Source: Urbifossiella sp046350095
Lineage (GTDB): Bacteria > Planctomycetota > Planctomycetia > Gemmatales > Gemmataceae
Reading direction: 5' to 3'
Assembly (NCBI GenBank): GCA_046350095.1
Contig: JAXMBA010000002.1
Span: forward strand, 372,001 to 436,000
Length of the DNA stretch: 64,000 nt
This document shows positions 54,294 to 63,190 of this stretch, piece by piece (the stretch's first letter is position 1; each line of letters opens with the position of its first letter). The notes beneath the pieces were generated by a model that ran no database searches, was not told the origin of the DNA, and saw only the letters and a program-made list of their open reading frames with translations. A program made the position numbers and the translations under genes.

Positions 54294-54485
54294 CCCCCTC
54301 ACCCCGCGTGCTGCGCCGTGACCCTCTCCCCCGAGGGGAGAGGGTGGGTGTTTCAGACCGTCGTCACGGGTGGGCATCGACCCGCGGACGTCGGCGCGTG
54401 GTTGCCCGCCCGCGATGGTGCTCGGCAAGGCCCACCCTCTCCCCTTGGGGGAGAGGGTCGCGGCGCAGCACGCGGGGTGAGGGGG
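54294..54485. repeat. 54-bp near-perfect inverted repeat pair
   Basis: Arms 54294-54347 and 54432-54485 are inverted copies of each other with two mismatches over 54 bp, separated by 84 bp. Each arm carries its own internal hairpin (CCCTCTCCCC / GGGGAGAGGG). The remaining parts of the 454-bp gap 54129-54582 hold no gene. The arrangement looks like a pair of REP-type elements or a MITE-like unit rather than a simple terminator. Confidence 0.8.
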
Positions 54486-54582
54486 CGGACCACGGTGGAT
54501 GAAACGCCAAGGCCACGTTCGCAACGCCGACAACCTGCGGGTCGATAGCAGAACCCCCGAGCATCGCCACCCCGGCGCCGAT

Positions 54583-55497
54583 TCACCGATCGGCCGCGCG
54601 GGCGGTGAACTTCTGGACGCGCTTGTTGGTGACCTCGGCGACGTACACGTCCCCGCGCGAATCGACGCAGAGCATGTGCGGCAGCTGGAACTGACCGGCC
54701 GCGGTCCCCTTCTCTCCGAACCGGCCGACCGCCTTGCCGTCCGGGCCGAGCACGCGGACGCAGTTCGCCCGCCCGTCGGCCACGAACAACCGGTCGCCGG
54801 CGCGGAACAGCCCGTACGGGGCGCCGCTCTCCCGCCATTGCGCGGCGAACCGGCCGGCGGCGTCGAACACCTGCACCCGGTTGTTCTCGCGGTCGCCGAC
54901 GTACACCCGGCCGGCCGCGTCGAGGCACGCGGCGTGCGGCAGGTTGAACTCACCCTCCCCTTTACCCTTCGTCCCCCACTCCTTCAGCAACTTCCCCGCC
55001 GGGTCGTACTTCTGCACCCGGGCGTTGCCGTACCCGTCGGTGACGTAGAAGTCGCCGCCCGGCGTGACCGCCACGTCGGTCGGGCGGTCGAACTGCCCCG
55101 CCCCGGCGCCGGCGCGGCCCTTCTGCCCCAGCGTCAGGAGGAGTTTGCCGGCGGGGTCGAACTTCATCACCAGGTGGTGACCGATGTCGGTCACCCACAC
55201 ATTCCCGGCGGCATCGACGCGCAGCCCGTGGGGGGTGTGGAGGTGCTCGTCGCCCCACGAGCGGAGGAACGTGCCGTCGCGGGCGAACACGAGGACCGGC
55301 CGCGGGCCGCGGTGGGCGACGTACACCCGGTCCGCGGCGTCGGTCGCCACCGCCGACACCGGTCCGAGCACAAGCCCCGGCGGAAGTTGTGGCCAGCCGG
55401 CGACCGGCCGGTAGTCGGGGAACGGGTCCGGAGGCCGAGCGGCCGCGGCGGTGGCAAGCAGCGACAAGGCGACGACGTGCAGGAGGGTGCGGGGCAT
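54583..55497 (-). CDS. Secreted NHL-repeat beta-propeller protein
   Basis: 304 aa with a signal peptide (LLHVVALSLLATAAAARP). NHL-type repeats recur about every 45 residues: HTPHGLRVDAAGNVWVTDIG, DRPTDVAVTPGGDFYVTDGY, NLPHAACLDAAGRVYVGDRE and QLPHMLCVDSRGDVYVAEVT, forming a six-bladed propeller. It resembles peptidyl-glycine lyase-like and other extracellular NHL proteins; no catalytic residues can be singled out, so binding or lyase activity are both possible. Same strand as the DUF1501 operon, 66 bp after the dehydrogenase gene. Confidence 0.88.
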   Translation of the reverse strand: MPRTLLHVVALSLLATAAAARPPDPFPDYRPVAGWPQLPPGLVLGPVSAVATDAADRVYVAHRGPRPVLVFARDGTFLRSWGDEHLHTPHGLRVDAAGNVWVTDIGHHLVMKFDPAGKLLLTLGQKGRAGAGAGQFDRPTDVAVTPGGDFYVTDGYGNARVQKYDPAGKLLKEWGTKGKGEGEFNLPHAACLDAAGRVYVGDRENNRVQVFDAAGRFAAQWRESGAPYGLFRAGDRLFVADGRANCVRVLGPDGKAVGRFGEKGTAAGQFQLPHMLCVDSRGDVYVAEVTNKRVQKFTARAADR

Positions 55498-55563
55498 GGG
55501 TCCACCGGGCGACAGGGCAAACTTGTGGATGGGCTACGGCTCGGTAGGCGTCGCCTCGCCGCG

Positions 55564-56568
55564 TCAGTACCACTCGTCCTTGTCCACCACGTTCCGCAGC
55601 GGCTCGCCGCGCACGAACCGACCGACGTTGTCGAGCAGCACGTCGAGGTGGCGGCCGGCGATGCGCGGCGAGTAGCCGGCGACGTGCGGCGTGAGGATGA
55701 CGCGGCCCGGCATCCGCCACAGCGGGTGGTCGGGCGGCAGCGGCTCGGTCTCGAACACGTCCAGCGCCGCGCCGGCCAGTTCGCCCGCGTCCAGCGCCGC
55801 CACCAGGTCGTGGAGCACGACCAGCGCCCCGCGGCCGATGTTGATGAGGATTGCGTCGCGGCGCATCTGCCGGAACTGTTCGCGGCCGAACATGCCCGCC
55901 GAGCGGGGCGTGTGCGGCGCCGCCACCACGACGTATTCGCTCTCGGCGAGGAGTCGCGGCAGTTCGCCCACTGGCCACACGGCGGCGACCTCCGGCGGCA
56001 CGTCGGCCGGCCGCGGGTCCACGGCGACGACACGCATCCCGAACGCCGCCGCCCGCCGCGCCACCTCGCGGCCGATGGCGCCGAGCCCGACGACGCCGAG
56101 CGTCGCGTCGCCGAGGTGCCGGTGGGCGCGGTCGATGGCGTTGACGACGCCCGGCCCCGACGTGAACGCCACCCGCGCCGCCTCGCCGCCGACCGGCTCC
56201 CACTTCGCAGCAGCGGCCTGCAGTACGTAGACGTGCAGGTTGCGGGCGAAGCAGAGGACGTAGCCCATCACCTGGTCGGCGATCACGTCCGAGAACAGGC
56301 CGCGCATGTTGGTGAGGACGCACGGCTGGGCGGCGAGCGCGGGGAACAGGTAGTGTTCGAGGCTGGCCGTCGGCGCCTGCACCCACCGGAGCCGCGGCGC
56401 GGCCGCGAGCAGCGGCGGCGTCAGCTTGCCGAAGAAGGCGTCGGCGTCGGGGAGGTGGCGCAGCGCCTCGGCGTCGTCGGCGGCGTTCACGACCGCCATC
56501 GGGCCGGCGGCGGCCGCGATGCGAGCGAGGCGGTCGGCCTCGACCGGCGGGTGGATGACGAGCTTCAC
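55564..56568 (-). CDS. D-2-hydroxyacid dehydrogenase
   Basis: 334 aa from a GTG at 56568 overlapping the DUF1501 stop (GTGA), hence translationally coupled. The NAD-binding motif LGVVGLGAIGREVARRAAAFG (quoted in part: GLGAIG) is followed by VVAVDPRP, and the catalytic set is visible: NIGRGALV with the Arg region, DVFETEPLP with the Glu region, and LTPHVAGYS with the His. It belongs to the phosphoglycerate/glyoxylate reductase-type family. No signal peptide, so cytoplasmic. Its coupling to an exported DUF1501 protein suggests a shared substrate pathway (inference). Confidence 0.92.
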   Translation of the reverse strand: MKLVIHPPVEADRLARIAAAAGPMAVVNAADDAEALRHLPDADAFFGKLTPPLLAAAPRLRWVQAPTASLEHYLFPALAAQPCVLTNMRGLFSDVIADQVMGYVLCFARNLHVYVLQAAAAKWEPVGGEAARVAFTSGPGVVNAIDRAHRHLGDATLGVVGLGAIGREVARRAAAFGMRVVAVDPRPADVPPEVAAVWPVGELPRLLAESEYVVVAAPHTPRSAGMFGREQFRQMRRDAILINIGRGALVVLHDLVAALDAGELAGAALDVFETEPLPPDHPLWRMPGRVILTPHVAGYSPRIAGRHLDVLLDNVGRFVRGEPLRNVVDKDEWY

Positions 56569-57908
56569 CCCACGACCTCGGTCACGACGCGGCCGCTCAC
56601 GTCGGTCAGGCGGAAGTCGCGGCCGGCGTGGCGGTACGTCAGCTTCTCGTGGTCGAAGCCCATCAGGTGCAGGATCGTCGCGTGCAGGTCGTGGACGTGG
56701 ACCTTGTCCTGCACCGCCTTGAAGCCGAAGTCGTCGGTCGCGCCGTACGCCGTGCCGCCTTTGGCGCCGCCGCCGGCGAGCCAGCAGGTGAACCCGTGGT
56801 GGTTGTGGTCGCGGCCGTCGCCGCCCTCGGTCGTCGGGGTTCGGCCGAACTCGCCGCCCCACAGCACCAGCGTGTCGTCGAGCAGGCCGCGGGTCTTCAG
56901 GTCGGTCAGCAGCGCGCCGGAGGCGCGGTCCATGTCGGCGGCGAGCGGACGCGTGGCAGCGTTGTGGTTGCCGTGCGTGTCCCACGGCTGGCCGTTGCCG
57001 TAGTAGACCTGCGTGACGCGAACGCCGCGCTCGGCCAGCCGCCGGGCCAGCAGGCAGGCGTTGCCGAAGTGCGTCCGGCCGTACAGGTCGCGCACCTTTT
57101 CCGGCTCGCGGCTCAGGTCGAAGGCGTCGGACGCGGTGGTCTGCATCCGGAACGCCGTCTCCATCGTGCGGATGCGGGCCTCCAGCACCGGGTCGCCGCC
57201 GCGGGCCGCGGCGTGGTCGCCGTTCAACTCGGCGAGCAGGTCGAGTTGGCGGCGCTGGTCGGCGGTCGTGGTGGCGGCGTTGTGCAGGTGCGGCACCATC
57301 TTCCGCGGGTCGAGGTTCGTGTGGTTGAGGTACGTGCCCTGGAACTCGGACGGCAGGAACGCGCTGGCCCACAGCTCGGCGAACCGCACCGGCCGGCCGG
57401 GGCACAGCACGACGTACCCGGGCAGGTCGGCGTTCTCGGTGCCGAGGCCGTAGGTGAGCCAGGCCCCGAGGCTCGGCCGGTTCGGCGTGAGGGTGCCGCT
57501 GTTCATAAGGAACAGCGCCGGGCCGTGGTTCGGGTTGTCGCCGTGGACCGCGCGCAGGACGCACAGGTCGTCGGCGTGGTGCGCCAGCCTCGGCAGCAGG
57601 TCGCTCATTTCGAGGCCGCTGCGGCCGTGCTTGCGGTACGCGAACGGGACGCCGAGCAGGCCGGCGGTGGGGCGCTCGGTACGGAGGTCCACTTCCGCGG
57701 GGCGCTGGCCGGCGAAGCGGTTGATGGCCGGCTTCGGGTCGAGGAAGTCGGGGCCGAACGGGCCGCCGTTCATGAACAGGTGGATGAGCCGCTTGGCCCG
57801 CGGCCGGTGGTGCGGCGCGCCGGCGGCGGCCTGCGGCGCGAGCAGCGCGGCGAGGCCGACGGCGCCGACGCCGCGGAACAGGTCGCGACGGGAAAGGGCA
57901 GGGATCAT
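56565..57908 (-). CDS. DUF1501 protein, Tat-exported
   Basis: 447 aa from the ATG at 57908 (ATG four codons earlier possible). The N-terminus SRRDLFRGVGAVGLAALLAP is a twin-arginine signal. DUF1501 motifs are LIHLFMNGGPFGPDFLDPKP, CVLRAVHGDNPNHGPALF, WGGEFGRTPTTEGGDGRDHN and FTCWLAGGGAKGGTAYGATD, matching the alkaline phosphatase/sulfatase-like fold. It follows its DUF1549/DUF1553 partner by 15 bp and is coupled to the dehydrogenase downstream. Confidence 0.93.
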   Translation of the reverse strand: MIPALSRRDLFRGVGAVGLAALLAPQAAAGAPHHRPRAKRLIHLFMNGGPFGPDFLDPKPAINRFAGQRPAEVDLRTERPTAGLLGVPFAYRKHGRSGLEMSDLLPRLAHHADDLCVLRAVHGDNPNHGPALFLMNSGTLTPNRPSLGAWLTYGLGTENADLPGYVVLCPGRPVRFAELWASAFLPSEFQGTYLNHTNLDPRKMVPHLHNAATTTADQRRQLDLLAELNGDHAAARGGDPVLEARIRTMETAFRMQTTASDAFDLSREPEKVRDLYGRTHFGNACLLARRLAERGVRVTQVYYGNGQPWDTHGNHNAATRPLAADMDRASGALLTDLKTRGLLDDTLVLWGGEFGRTPTTEGGDGRDHNHHGFTCWLAGGGAKGGTAYGATDDFGFKAVQDKVHVHDLHATILHLMGFDHEKLTYRHAGRDFRLTDVSGRVVTEVVG

Positions 57909-57923
57909 GGTCGGCCCCACGGA

Positions 57924-60236
57924 TCAGTCCACGAACAGGAACTCGTTGCTGCCCAGTAGCACGTGGGCGTAGCGGGTCCAGGCGTCGGCGTCGGGCGCGC
58001 CGCCGAGGAAGCCCAGCGCCAGGATCGTCTCGCGCTCCGTCGGCGGGCGGTGGAACAGGAGCGAGTACGCCCGCCGCACCCGGGCCGCGCCGCCGGCCGG
58101 CTCGTCGGCCGCCACCCGCCGCGACAGCGCCGCCGCCGCCTGGCGCAGCAGCGGGCCGTTGAGCGCGTACAGCTGCTGCAGCGCCGTGGTCGTGGGGATG
58201 CGCGCCGCGGTGTGCGTCAGCGGGTCGGGGAAGTCGTGGAGCCGCAGCAGGTCGGTCAGGTCGCGGCGGCGGACGAGGCCGTACAGCGTGCGGCGGCGGT
58301 TCGCGGCGTCGGTCAGTTCCTGGGGCGCGCCGCCGAGGTCGCGGCGGAGGTTTCCGCTCACGGCCAGCATCGCGTCGCGCCACGCTTCCACGTCGAGCCG
58401 GCGGCGCGTCATGCGCCACAGCAGCCGGTTGTCCGGGTCGGCCGTTTGCTTCGAGGCGTCCGCGGCCCCCCCCTGTCGGTACGCGGCCGACAGCACGATC
58501 TCGCGGTGGAGCCACTTCAGCGACCAGCCGGCGGCGACGAACCGGGCGGCCAAATCGTCTAACAGTTCGGGGTGGCTCGGCCGCTCGCCCTGCCGGCCGA
58601 AGTCGCTCGGCGTCTCCACCAGCCCGCGGCCGAAGTGGTGCTTCCACACGCGGTTCACGACCACCCGCGCGGCCAGCGGGGCGCCGTCGGTCGTGATCGC
58701 ATTCGCCAGTTCCAGCCGCCCGCTCCCCTGGCGGAACCGCTTCGGCTCGCCGGCGGAAAGCACCGAGAGGAACCGCCGCGGCTCGACCGCCCCCGGCCGC
58801 GCCGGGTTGCCGCGGGTGTGCATGGCGATGTCGCGACCGACGCCGTCCTCGAACTCCAGCCGCGTCGCGTTCGGCCCGCGCGACACCACCGAGATGTGCC
58901 CGTCGGCCACGCCGCGGACGGGGACGACCTTGTACCCCGGCGTCTCCTCCAGCCTCCTCGCCTCGGCCGCGAGCACGTCCAGCTGCGCCTTCAGGTCGGC
59001 TGGCGCGGGCCGCTTCGCCTTCAGCGCCTTCCCCATCTCCTCGAGCGCCTGCACGCCCGCCTCCGCCCGCCGCACGGCGGCACCCGCGGCCGGCGGCAGC
59101 AGCGGCAGCGTCACCTGCCGCGTCCCCGCGATGACGCCGGCAAGGGCGTAGTAGTCGCGCGTGCTGATGGGGTCGAACTTGTGGTCGTGGCAGCGGGCGC
59201 ACGCCACCGTCAGGCCAAGGAACGTGCTACTCACCGCGTCGATCCGCTCCTCCCACTCGTCGGCGACGATCGACTTGATGACCTCCACGTCGAGCTGGAG
59301 TTCCTTCCAGTAGTCGGGGCTCATGCCGAGGAAGCCGAGCGCCGCGAGGTCGGCGGGGGCGACGCCGGGCGTCAGGTCGGCGGCGAGTTGCAGTTGCACG
59401 AACCGGTCGTACGGCAGGTCGGCGTTGAGCGCGCGGACCACCCAGTCGCGGTACGGCCACGCCTGCCCGCGGCCGGTCACCCAGCTCTCCGGCACGTCGG
59501 CGTAGCGCGCCAGGTCGAGCCAGTAGCGCGCCCAGCGCTCGCCGTAGTGCGGCGACGCCAGCAGCCGCTCGATCAGCCGGTCGTAGGCGTCGGGCGCGGC
59601 GTCGGTCTCGAACGCGGCCACCTCCTCGGGCGTCGGCGGGAGGCCGGTGAGGTCGAACGCGGCGCGGCGGATCAGGGTGCGGCGGTCGGCCGCCGGGGAG
59701 GGCGCCAGTCCGCGTGCCTCCAGCGCCGCGAGCAGGAACGAATCGATGGGCTTCTTCGGCCACGCGGCGTCCTTCACGGCAGGGGCGGGGTGGCGGCGGA
59801 GCGGCTGGAACGACCAGAATTGCCGTGCCTCGGCGGAGGTCGCGCTCGGCGGCGCGGCCGCGACTATGCCGCCCGGGTAGACGGCGCCGTCCTTCACCCA
59901 CTTCTCGAATACGGCGACCTGCGCCGGCCGCAGCTTGCCCTTCGGCGGCATCTGCAGTTCGGGGCGAGCACCGTGGACGGCGGTCACCAGCAGGCTCTTG
60001 TCTGGCTGCCCGGGCACGACCGCGGGGCCGGTGTCGCCGCCCTTCAGGAGGGCGTCGCGGCTGTCGAGCGTGAGGCCGCCGCGGGCCTTGTTCGCCTTCG
60101 CGGAGTGGCAACCGTGGCAGTGCTCGGCCAGCAGCGGCCGCACCTGCTTCTCGAAGAACGCGACGGCGGCGGCGTCCTGGCCGTCGGCGCGAACGGCGGC
60201 GAAGAGGAGAACCGCGAGTGCGATCGGACCACGCAT
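57924..60236 (-). CDS. Planctomycete cytochrome c-like / DUF1549 / DUF1553 secreted protein
   Basis: 770 aa from the ATG at 60236; 26 extra in-frame codons upstream lack signal-peptide character, while this start gives one (GPIALAVLLFAAVRADG). An N-terminal PSCyt1 domain carries CHGCH (CxxCH heme site) and PPKGKLRPAQVAVFEKWVKD. DUF1549 follows (KKPIDSFLLAALEARGLAPS, ERWARYWLDLARYADVPES, CARCHDHKFDPISTRDYYAL) and then DUF1553 (VVNRVWKHHFGRGLVETPSD, LLWRMTRRRLDVEAWRDAML). First gene of a four-gene minus-strand operon with DUF1501, dehydrogenase and NHL protein. Confidence 0.93.
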   Translation of the reverse strand: MRGPIALAVLLFAAVRADGQDAAAVAFFEKQVRPLLAEHCHGCHSAKANKARGGLTLDSRDALLKGGDTGPAVVPGQPDKSLLVTAVHGARPELQMPPKGKLRPAQVAVFEKWVKDGAVYPGGIVAAAPPSATSAEARQFWSFQPLRRHPAPAVKDAAWPKKPIDSFLLAALEARGLAPSPAADRRTLIRRAAFDLTGLPPTPEEVAAFETDAAPDAYDRLIERLLASPHYGERWARYWLDLARYADVPESWVTGRGQAWPYRDWVVRALNADLPYDRFVQLQLAADLTPGVAPADLAALGFLGMSPDYWKELQLDVEVIKSIVADEWEERIDAVSSTFLGLTVACARCHDHKFDPISTRDYYALAGVIAGTRQVTLPLLPPAAGAAVRRAEAGVQALEEMGKALKAKRPAPADLKAQLDVLAAEARRLEETPGYKVVPVRGVADGHISVVSRGPNATRLEFEDGVGRDIAMHTRGNPARPGAVEPRRFLSVLSAGEPKRFRQGSGRLELANAITTDGAPLAARVVVNRVWKHHFGRGLVETPSDFGRQGERPSHPELLDDLAARFVAAGWSLKWLHREIVLSAAYRQGGAADASKQTADPDNRLLWRMTRRRLDVEAWRDAMLAVSGNLRRDLGGAPQELTDAANRRRTLYGLVRRRDLTDLLRLHDFPDPLTHTAARIPTTTALQQLYALNGPLLRQAAAALSRRVAADEPAGGAARVRRAYSLLFHRPPTERETILALGFLGGAPDADAWTRYAHVLLGSNEFLFVD

Positions 60237-60318
60237 TCGCACCACCGGGACGAGTTGCGGGGAAGGCAGAGGAATGATTCTACCCGACGCGGGGCGGGCG
60301 CGTAAACACCGCACCTCG

Positions 60319-61281
60319 CTACAGTCCGGTCGCGTGCATCAGGCCGCGGATGTAGCCGAACGCGAACAGCCGGCCGAGCATCGTGTATCCCGGCTCGCCG
60401 TCGTCCTCGCCCACCAGCTCCGGCACGTGGTCCGGCCGCATCGGGCCGGCGAACCCCACCTCGCGGTACGCCCGCATCGCCGCGGCCATGTCAGTCGGGC
60501 CGTTGTCGTGGAACGTCTCGGCGAAGGATTCGGCGGTGCCGCGCACGTCGCGGAAGTGGACGTACTTGATGTGCGGCCCCAGCCGGCGGATCGCGGCGGG
60601 GATGTCCACGCCCATCGCCGCGAACGAGCCCTGGCAGAAGCACACCGCGTTGGCCGGGCTCGGCGCCAGCCGCACGAGCCGCTCGAACGCCTCGACGGTG
60701 TGCATGATCCGCGGCTTCCCCAACAGGGCCGGCAGCGGCGGGTCGTCGGGGTGCATCGCCAGCGTGACGCCGCACGCCTCCGCGACGGGGAGGAGGTCGT
60801 TCAGGAGGCGTTCGAGGTAGTCCCACAGCTTCGCCGGCGTGAGCCGGCGGGCGAGCTCGTCGGAACGCGGGTCGGCGGGCGTGTAGCCGAGTCGCACGGC
60901 GGCGTCGGCTGCGGCGAGGTCGAACGCTGTGACCTTCGCGCCGCCGCGCTCCGGCGCGTCGAGTCGGGTGCGGACCCAGTCGGTGCCGGCCATGAAGTTG
61001 TAACACAGCAGCCGCACGTCGAGCTCGGCCATGTGGCGGACCAACAGCTTCAGCAACTCCAGTTCACGCCCGTCGTCGGCGCCAAGCTTGATCGCCTCGA
61101 TCGGCAGATACCCTTCGACGACGGACAGCGTCATGCCGAAGGACGCGATCCGCTGCTTCGCCGAGCGGAGGGTGGCGATGTCGGGGCCCGGATAGCGGTG
61201 AACGACGTCCGTGACGCCGCACTGCGCGGCCAGTCGCAGGTTCTCGTCGGACATGGGCGTCAGCACTGTCGCCAGCCGCAT
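60319..61281 (-). CDS. Mannonate dehydratase-like TIM-barrel enzyme
   Basis: 320 aa from the ATG at 61281, chosen for GGAG about 9 nt upstream; an ATG at 61314 is possible. LATVLTPMSDENLRLAAQCG begins the barrel. The UxuA-type motifs MHPDDPPLP, YVHFRDVRG, NGPTDM and RPDHVPELV supply the metal and substrate residues of mannonate dehydratase. It would convert D-mannonate to 2-keto-3-deoxygluconate in uronate catabolism. Slightly shorter than E. coli UxuA, so a related sugar-acid substrate is possible. It diverges from the SMP-30-like gene, which also handles sugar acids. Confidence 0.82.
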   Translation of the reverse strand: MRLATVLTPMSDENLRLAAQCGVTDVVHRYPGPDIATLRSAKQRIASFGMTLSVVEGYLPIEAIKLGADDGRELELLKLLVRHMAELDVRLLCYNFMAGTDWVRTRLDAPERGGAKVTAFDLAAADAAVRLGYTPADPRSDELARRLTPAKLWDYLERLLNDLLPVAEACGVTLAMHPDDPPLPALLGKPRIMHTVEAFERLVRLAPSPANAVCFCQGSFAAMGVDIPAAIRRLGPHIKYVHFRDVRGTAESFAETFHDNGPTDMAAAMRAYREVGFAGPMRPDHVPELVGEDDGEPGYTMLGRLFAFGYIRGLMHATGL

Positions 61282-61365
61282 GCGCGTCGCTCCGGGGGTC
61301 GGGTTGGCGTCCATGATAGGGCGTAGAACAACGCCGCCCCGTTCCCCGAACCCCGGAGCCTCGCC

Positions 61366-62283
61366 ATGCACACCCGCCTCGTCGCCGTGTTCCTCCTCGC
61401 CGCGGCCGGCACCGCGCTCGCGCAAGACGCGCCGATCGCCGGCGTCGGGCCGGCCGGCCCGATCAAGAAGCTCGACGGCACCTACAAGTTCACCGAGGGT
61501 CCCGCCCCCGACGCCGACGGCAACGTGTACTTCAGCGACATCCCGAACAAGACGATCCACAAGATCGACGCCGCCTGGAAGGTGAGCGTGTTCCGCCCCG
61601 AGTCGAACTCGGCCAACGGGCTGATGGTCAACGCGAAGGGCGAGGTCGTGGCGTGCGAGATGGAAGGCGCCGTCGTCGCCCTGTCGGCCGACGGCAAGGC
61701 CCGGCAGGTGATCGCCGGCGAGTACGACGGCAAGCGCTTCAACGCCCCGAATGACCTCGTCCTCGACAAGGCCGGCGGCGTGTACTTCACCGACCCGATG
61801 TTCCGCGCCCCGACGCCTCTGCCGCAGGGGAAGACGTGCGTCTACTACGCCGACGCTGCCGGCAAGGTGTCGCGCCTGATCGACGACCTGCCCAACCCGA
61901 ACGGCGTGCTCTTGTCGCCGGACGAGACGACGCTGTACGTCCTACCGAGCGGCCAGAAGCAGATGATGGCCTACGCGGTGGAGGCGCCCGGGAAGCTCGG
62001 CAAAGGACGCGTGTTCTGCGAGTTGGAGCAGGCGAAGACCGGCGGCAACGGCGGCGGCGACGGCGGCACGGTCGATTCGAAGGGGAACGTGTACATCACG
62101 TCCGCGACGGGGTTGCAGGTGTTCGACGCGGCCGGCAAGACCCTTGGCACGATCAAGTTCCCGGAGCAGCCGTCGAACGCGACGTTCGGCGGGAAGGACT
62201 TGAAGACGCTCTTCGTGACGGCGCGGACGTCGGTCTACGCCTGCCCGATGGCAGTCGCGGGGCACCGCTACCCGGCGAAGTGA
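61366..62283 (+). CDS. Secreted SMP-30/gluconolactonase-like protein
   Basis: 305 aa with signal peptide (LVAVFLLAAAGTALAQ). The six-bladed propeller of the SMP-30/gluconolactonase/LRE family shows KFTEGPAPDADGNVYFSDIP, with the Glu metal ligand, NSANGLMVNAKGEVVACEME, FNAPNDLVLDKAGGVYFTDP with the Asn/Asp ligands, and NPNGVLLSPDETTLYV. It hydrolyses sugar lactones in well-studied relatives and would be periplasmic here. Divergent from the mannonate dehydratase-like gene, 84 bp apart, suggesting shared sugar-acid metabolism. Confidence 0.9.
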   Translation: MHTRLVAVFLLAAAGTALAQDAPIAGVGPAGPIKKLDGTYKFTEGPAPDADGNVYFSDIPNKTIHKIDAAWKVSVFRPESNSANGLMVNAKGEVVACEMEGAVVALSADGKARQVIAGEYDGKRFNAPNDLVLDKAGGVYFTDPMFRAPTPLPQGKTCVYYADAAGKVSRLIDDLPNPNGVLLSPDETTLYVLPSGQKQMMAYAVEAPGKLGKGRVFCELEQAKTGGNGGGDGGTVDSKGNVYITSATGLQVFDAAGKTLGTIKFPEQPSNATFGGKDLKTLFVTARTSVYACPMAVAGHRYPAK

Positions 62284-62293
62284 CGGGCGTGCG

Positions 62294-63103
62294 TCACACC
62301 AGCGCCAGCGGCCGCAGCGGCGAGCCGGTGGCGCCGGTGAACTTCAGCGGCACGGCCACGAACGCGAACTCGTAGCGGCGGTCGGCGGCCAGGGCCTCCA
62401 GCGTAAGGTTCTCGACGATGTACACGCCGCGCTGCGGCAGCAAGTACACGTGCGCGAACAGCGTCGCGCCGGTCTCCGGGTCGCGGACGCCGGGCACGTC
62501 CCACGCCATGTTGTCGGCCCCGACCGCGACCACGCCCCGCTCGGCCGCCCACAGCGTGCCGCTCTTGGCCACGCCGGCCGCGTCCAGGTACGCCGCCTCG
62601 TCGCCCCACAGCGCCGCGAACCCGGTCCGCACCAGGAGCGTGTCGCCGGCCCGCACCTCGACGCCCTGCGCCGCGGCGCACGTCCGCAGGTCGTCGGCGG
62701 TGATGCCGTACAGCGGCGGCAGCCGCGGCACGCCCTTCCACCCGGCCACGTCCAACAGCACGCCGCGGGTCAGCAGCGGCGGAATGGTCTCCACGCCGAG
62801 CGCGGTGAACCCCGCCGGCGTCTCGGTGCCGGCGACCGGCACGCCGCCGTACATGGTCAGGTCGCACGCCTGGTGGCACAGCGCGTCGATGTGGGTGCCG
62901 CTGTGCTCCATCATCGTGAGCGTGCCGGACGCCCCGGACCGCGACCCTTCCTCGGCGGGGCGGTGGGTGTCGGCGTGGCGGCGGTGCAGCGCGTAGAAGT
63001 ACCCGGGCTTGTGGCTCGGGTGGATCGGCATGCCGGCGAACCGCGGCTGTTCCAGGTCGTACACCCGGGCGCCGGCGAGGCGGGCGATCAGGTCGGCGGT
63101 CAT
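62294..63103 (-). CDS. Cyclase-family (kynurenine formamidase-like) metal hydrolase
   Basis: 269 aa, no signal peptide. The metal-binding signature HSGTHIDALCH (HxGTHxDxxxH) is the hallmark of the cyclase/kynurenine formamidase family. RVYDLEQPRFAGMPIHPSHK at the start and VGADNMAWDVPGVRDP, YIVENLTLEAL toward the end also fit. The chain probably hydrolyses an amide or lactone with Zn or Mn. It is convergent with the SMP-30-like gene, 10 bp apart. The exact substrate cannot be read from the sequence. Confidence 0.88.
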   Translation of the reverse strand: MTADLIARLAGARVYDLEQPRFAGMPIHPSHKPGYFYALHRRHADTHRPAEEGSRSGASGTLTMMEHSGTHIDALCHQACDLTMYGGVPVAGTETPAGFTALGVETIPPLLTRGVLLDVAGWKGVPRLPPLYGITADDLRTCAAAQGVEVRAGDTLLVRTGFAALWGDEAAYLDAAGVAKSGTLWAAERGVVAVGADNMAWDVPGVRDPETGATLFAHVYLLPQRGVYIVENLTLEALAADRRYEFAFVAVPLKFTGATGSPLRPLALV

Positions 63104-63190
63104 CGGGCCTCCGCGGGTCGGACGCGGATAGTGTGACCGACCCGCGGCCGCGGGTCGAGAACAACCCGCGGCCGCCAGCGCATTTGTGCG

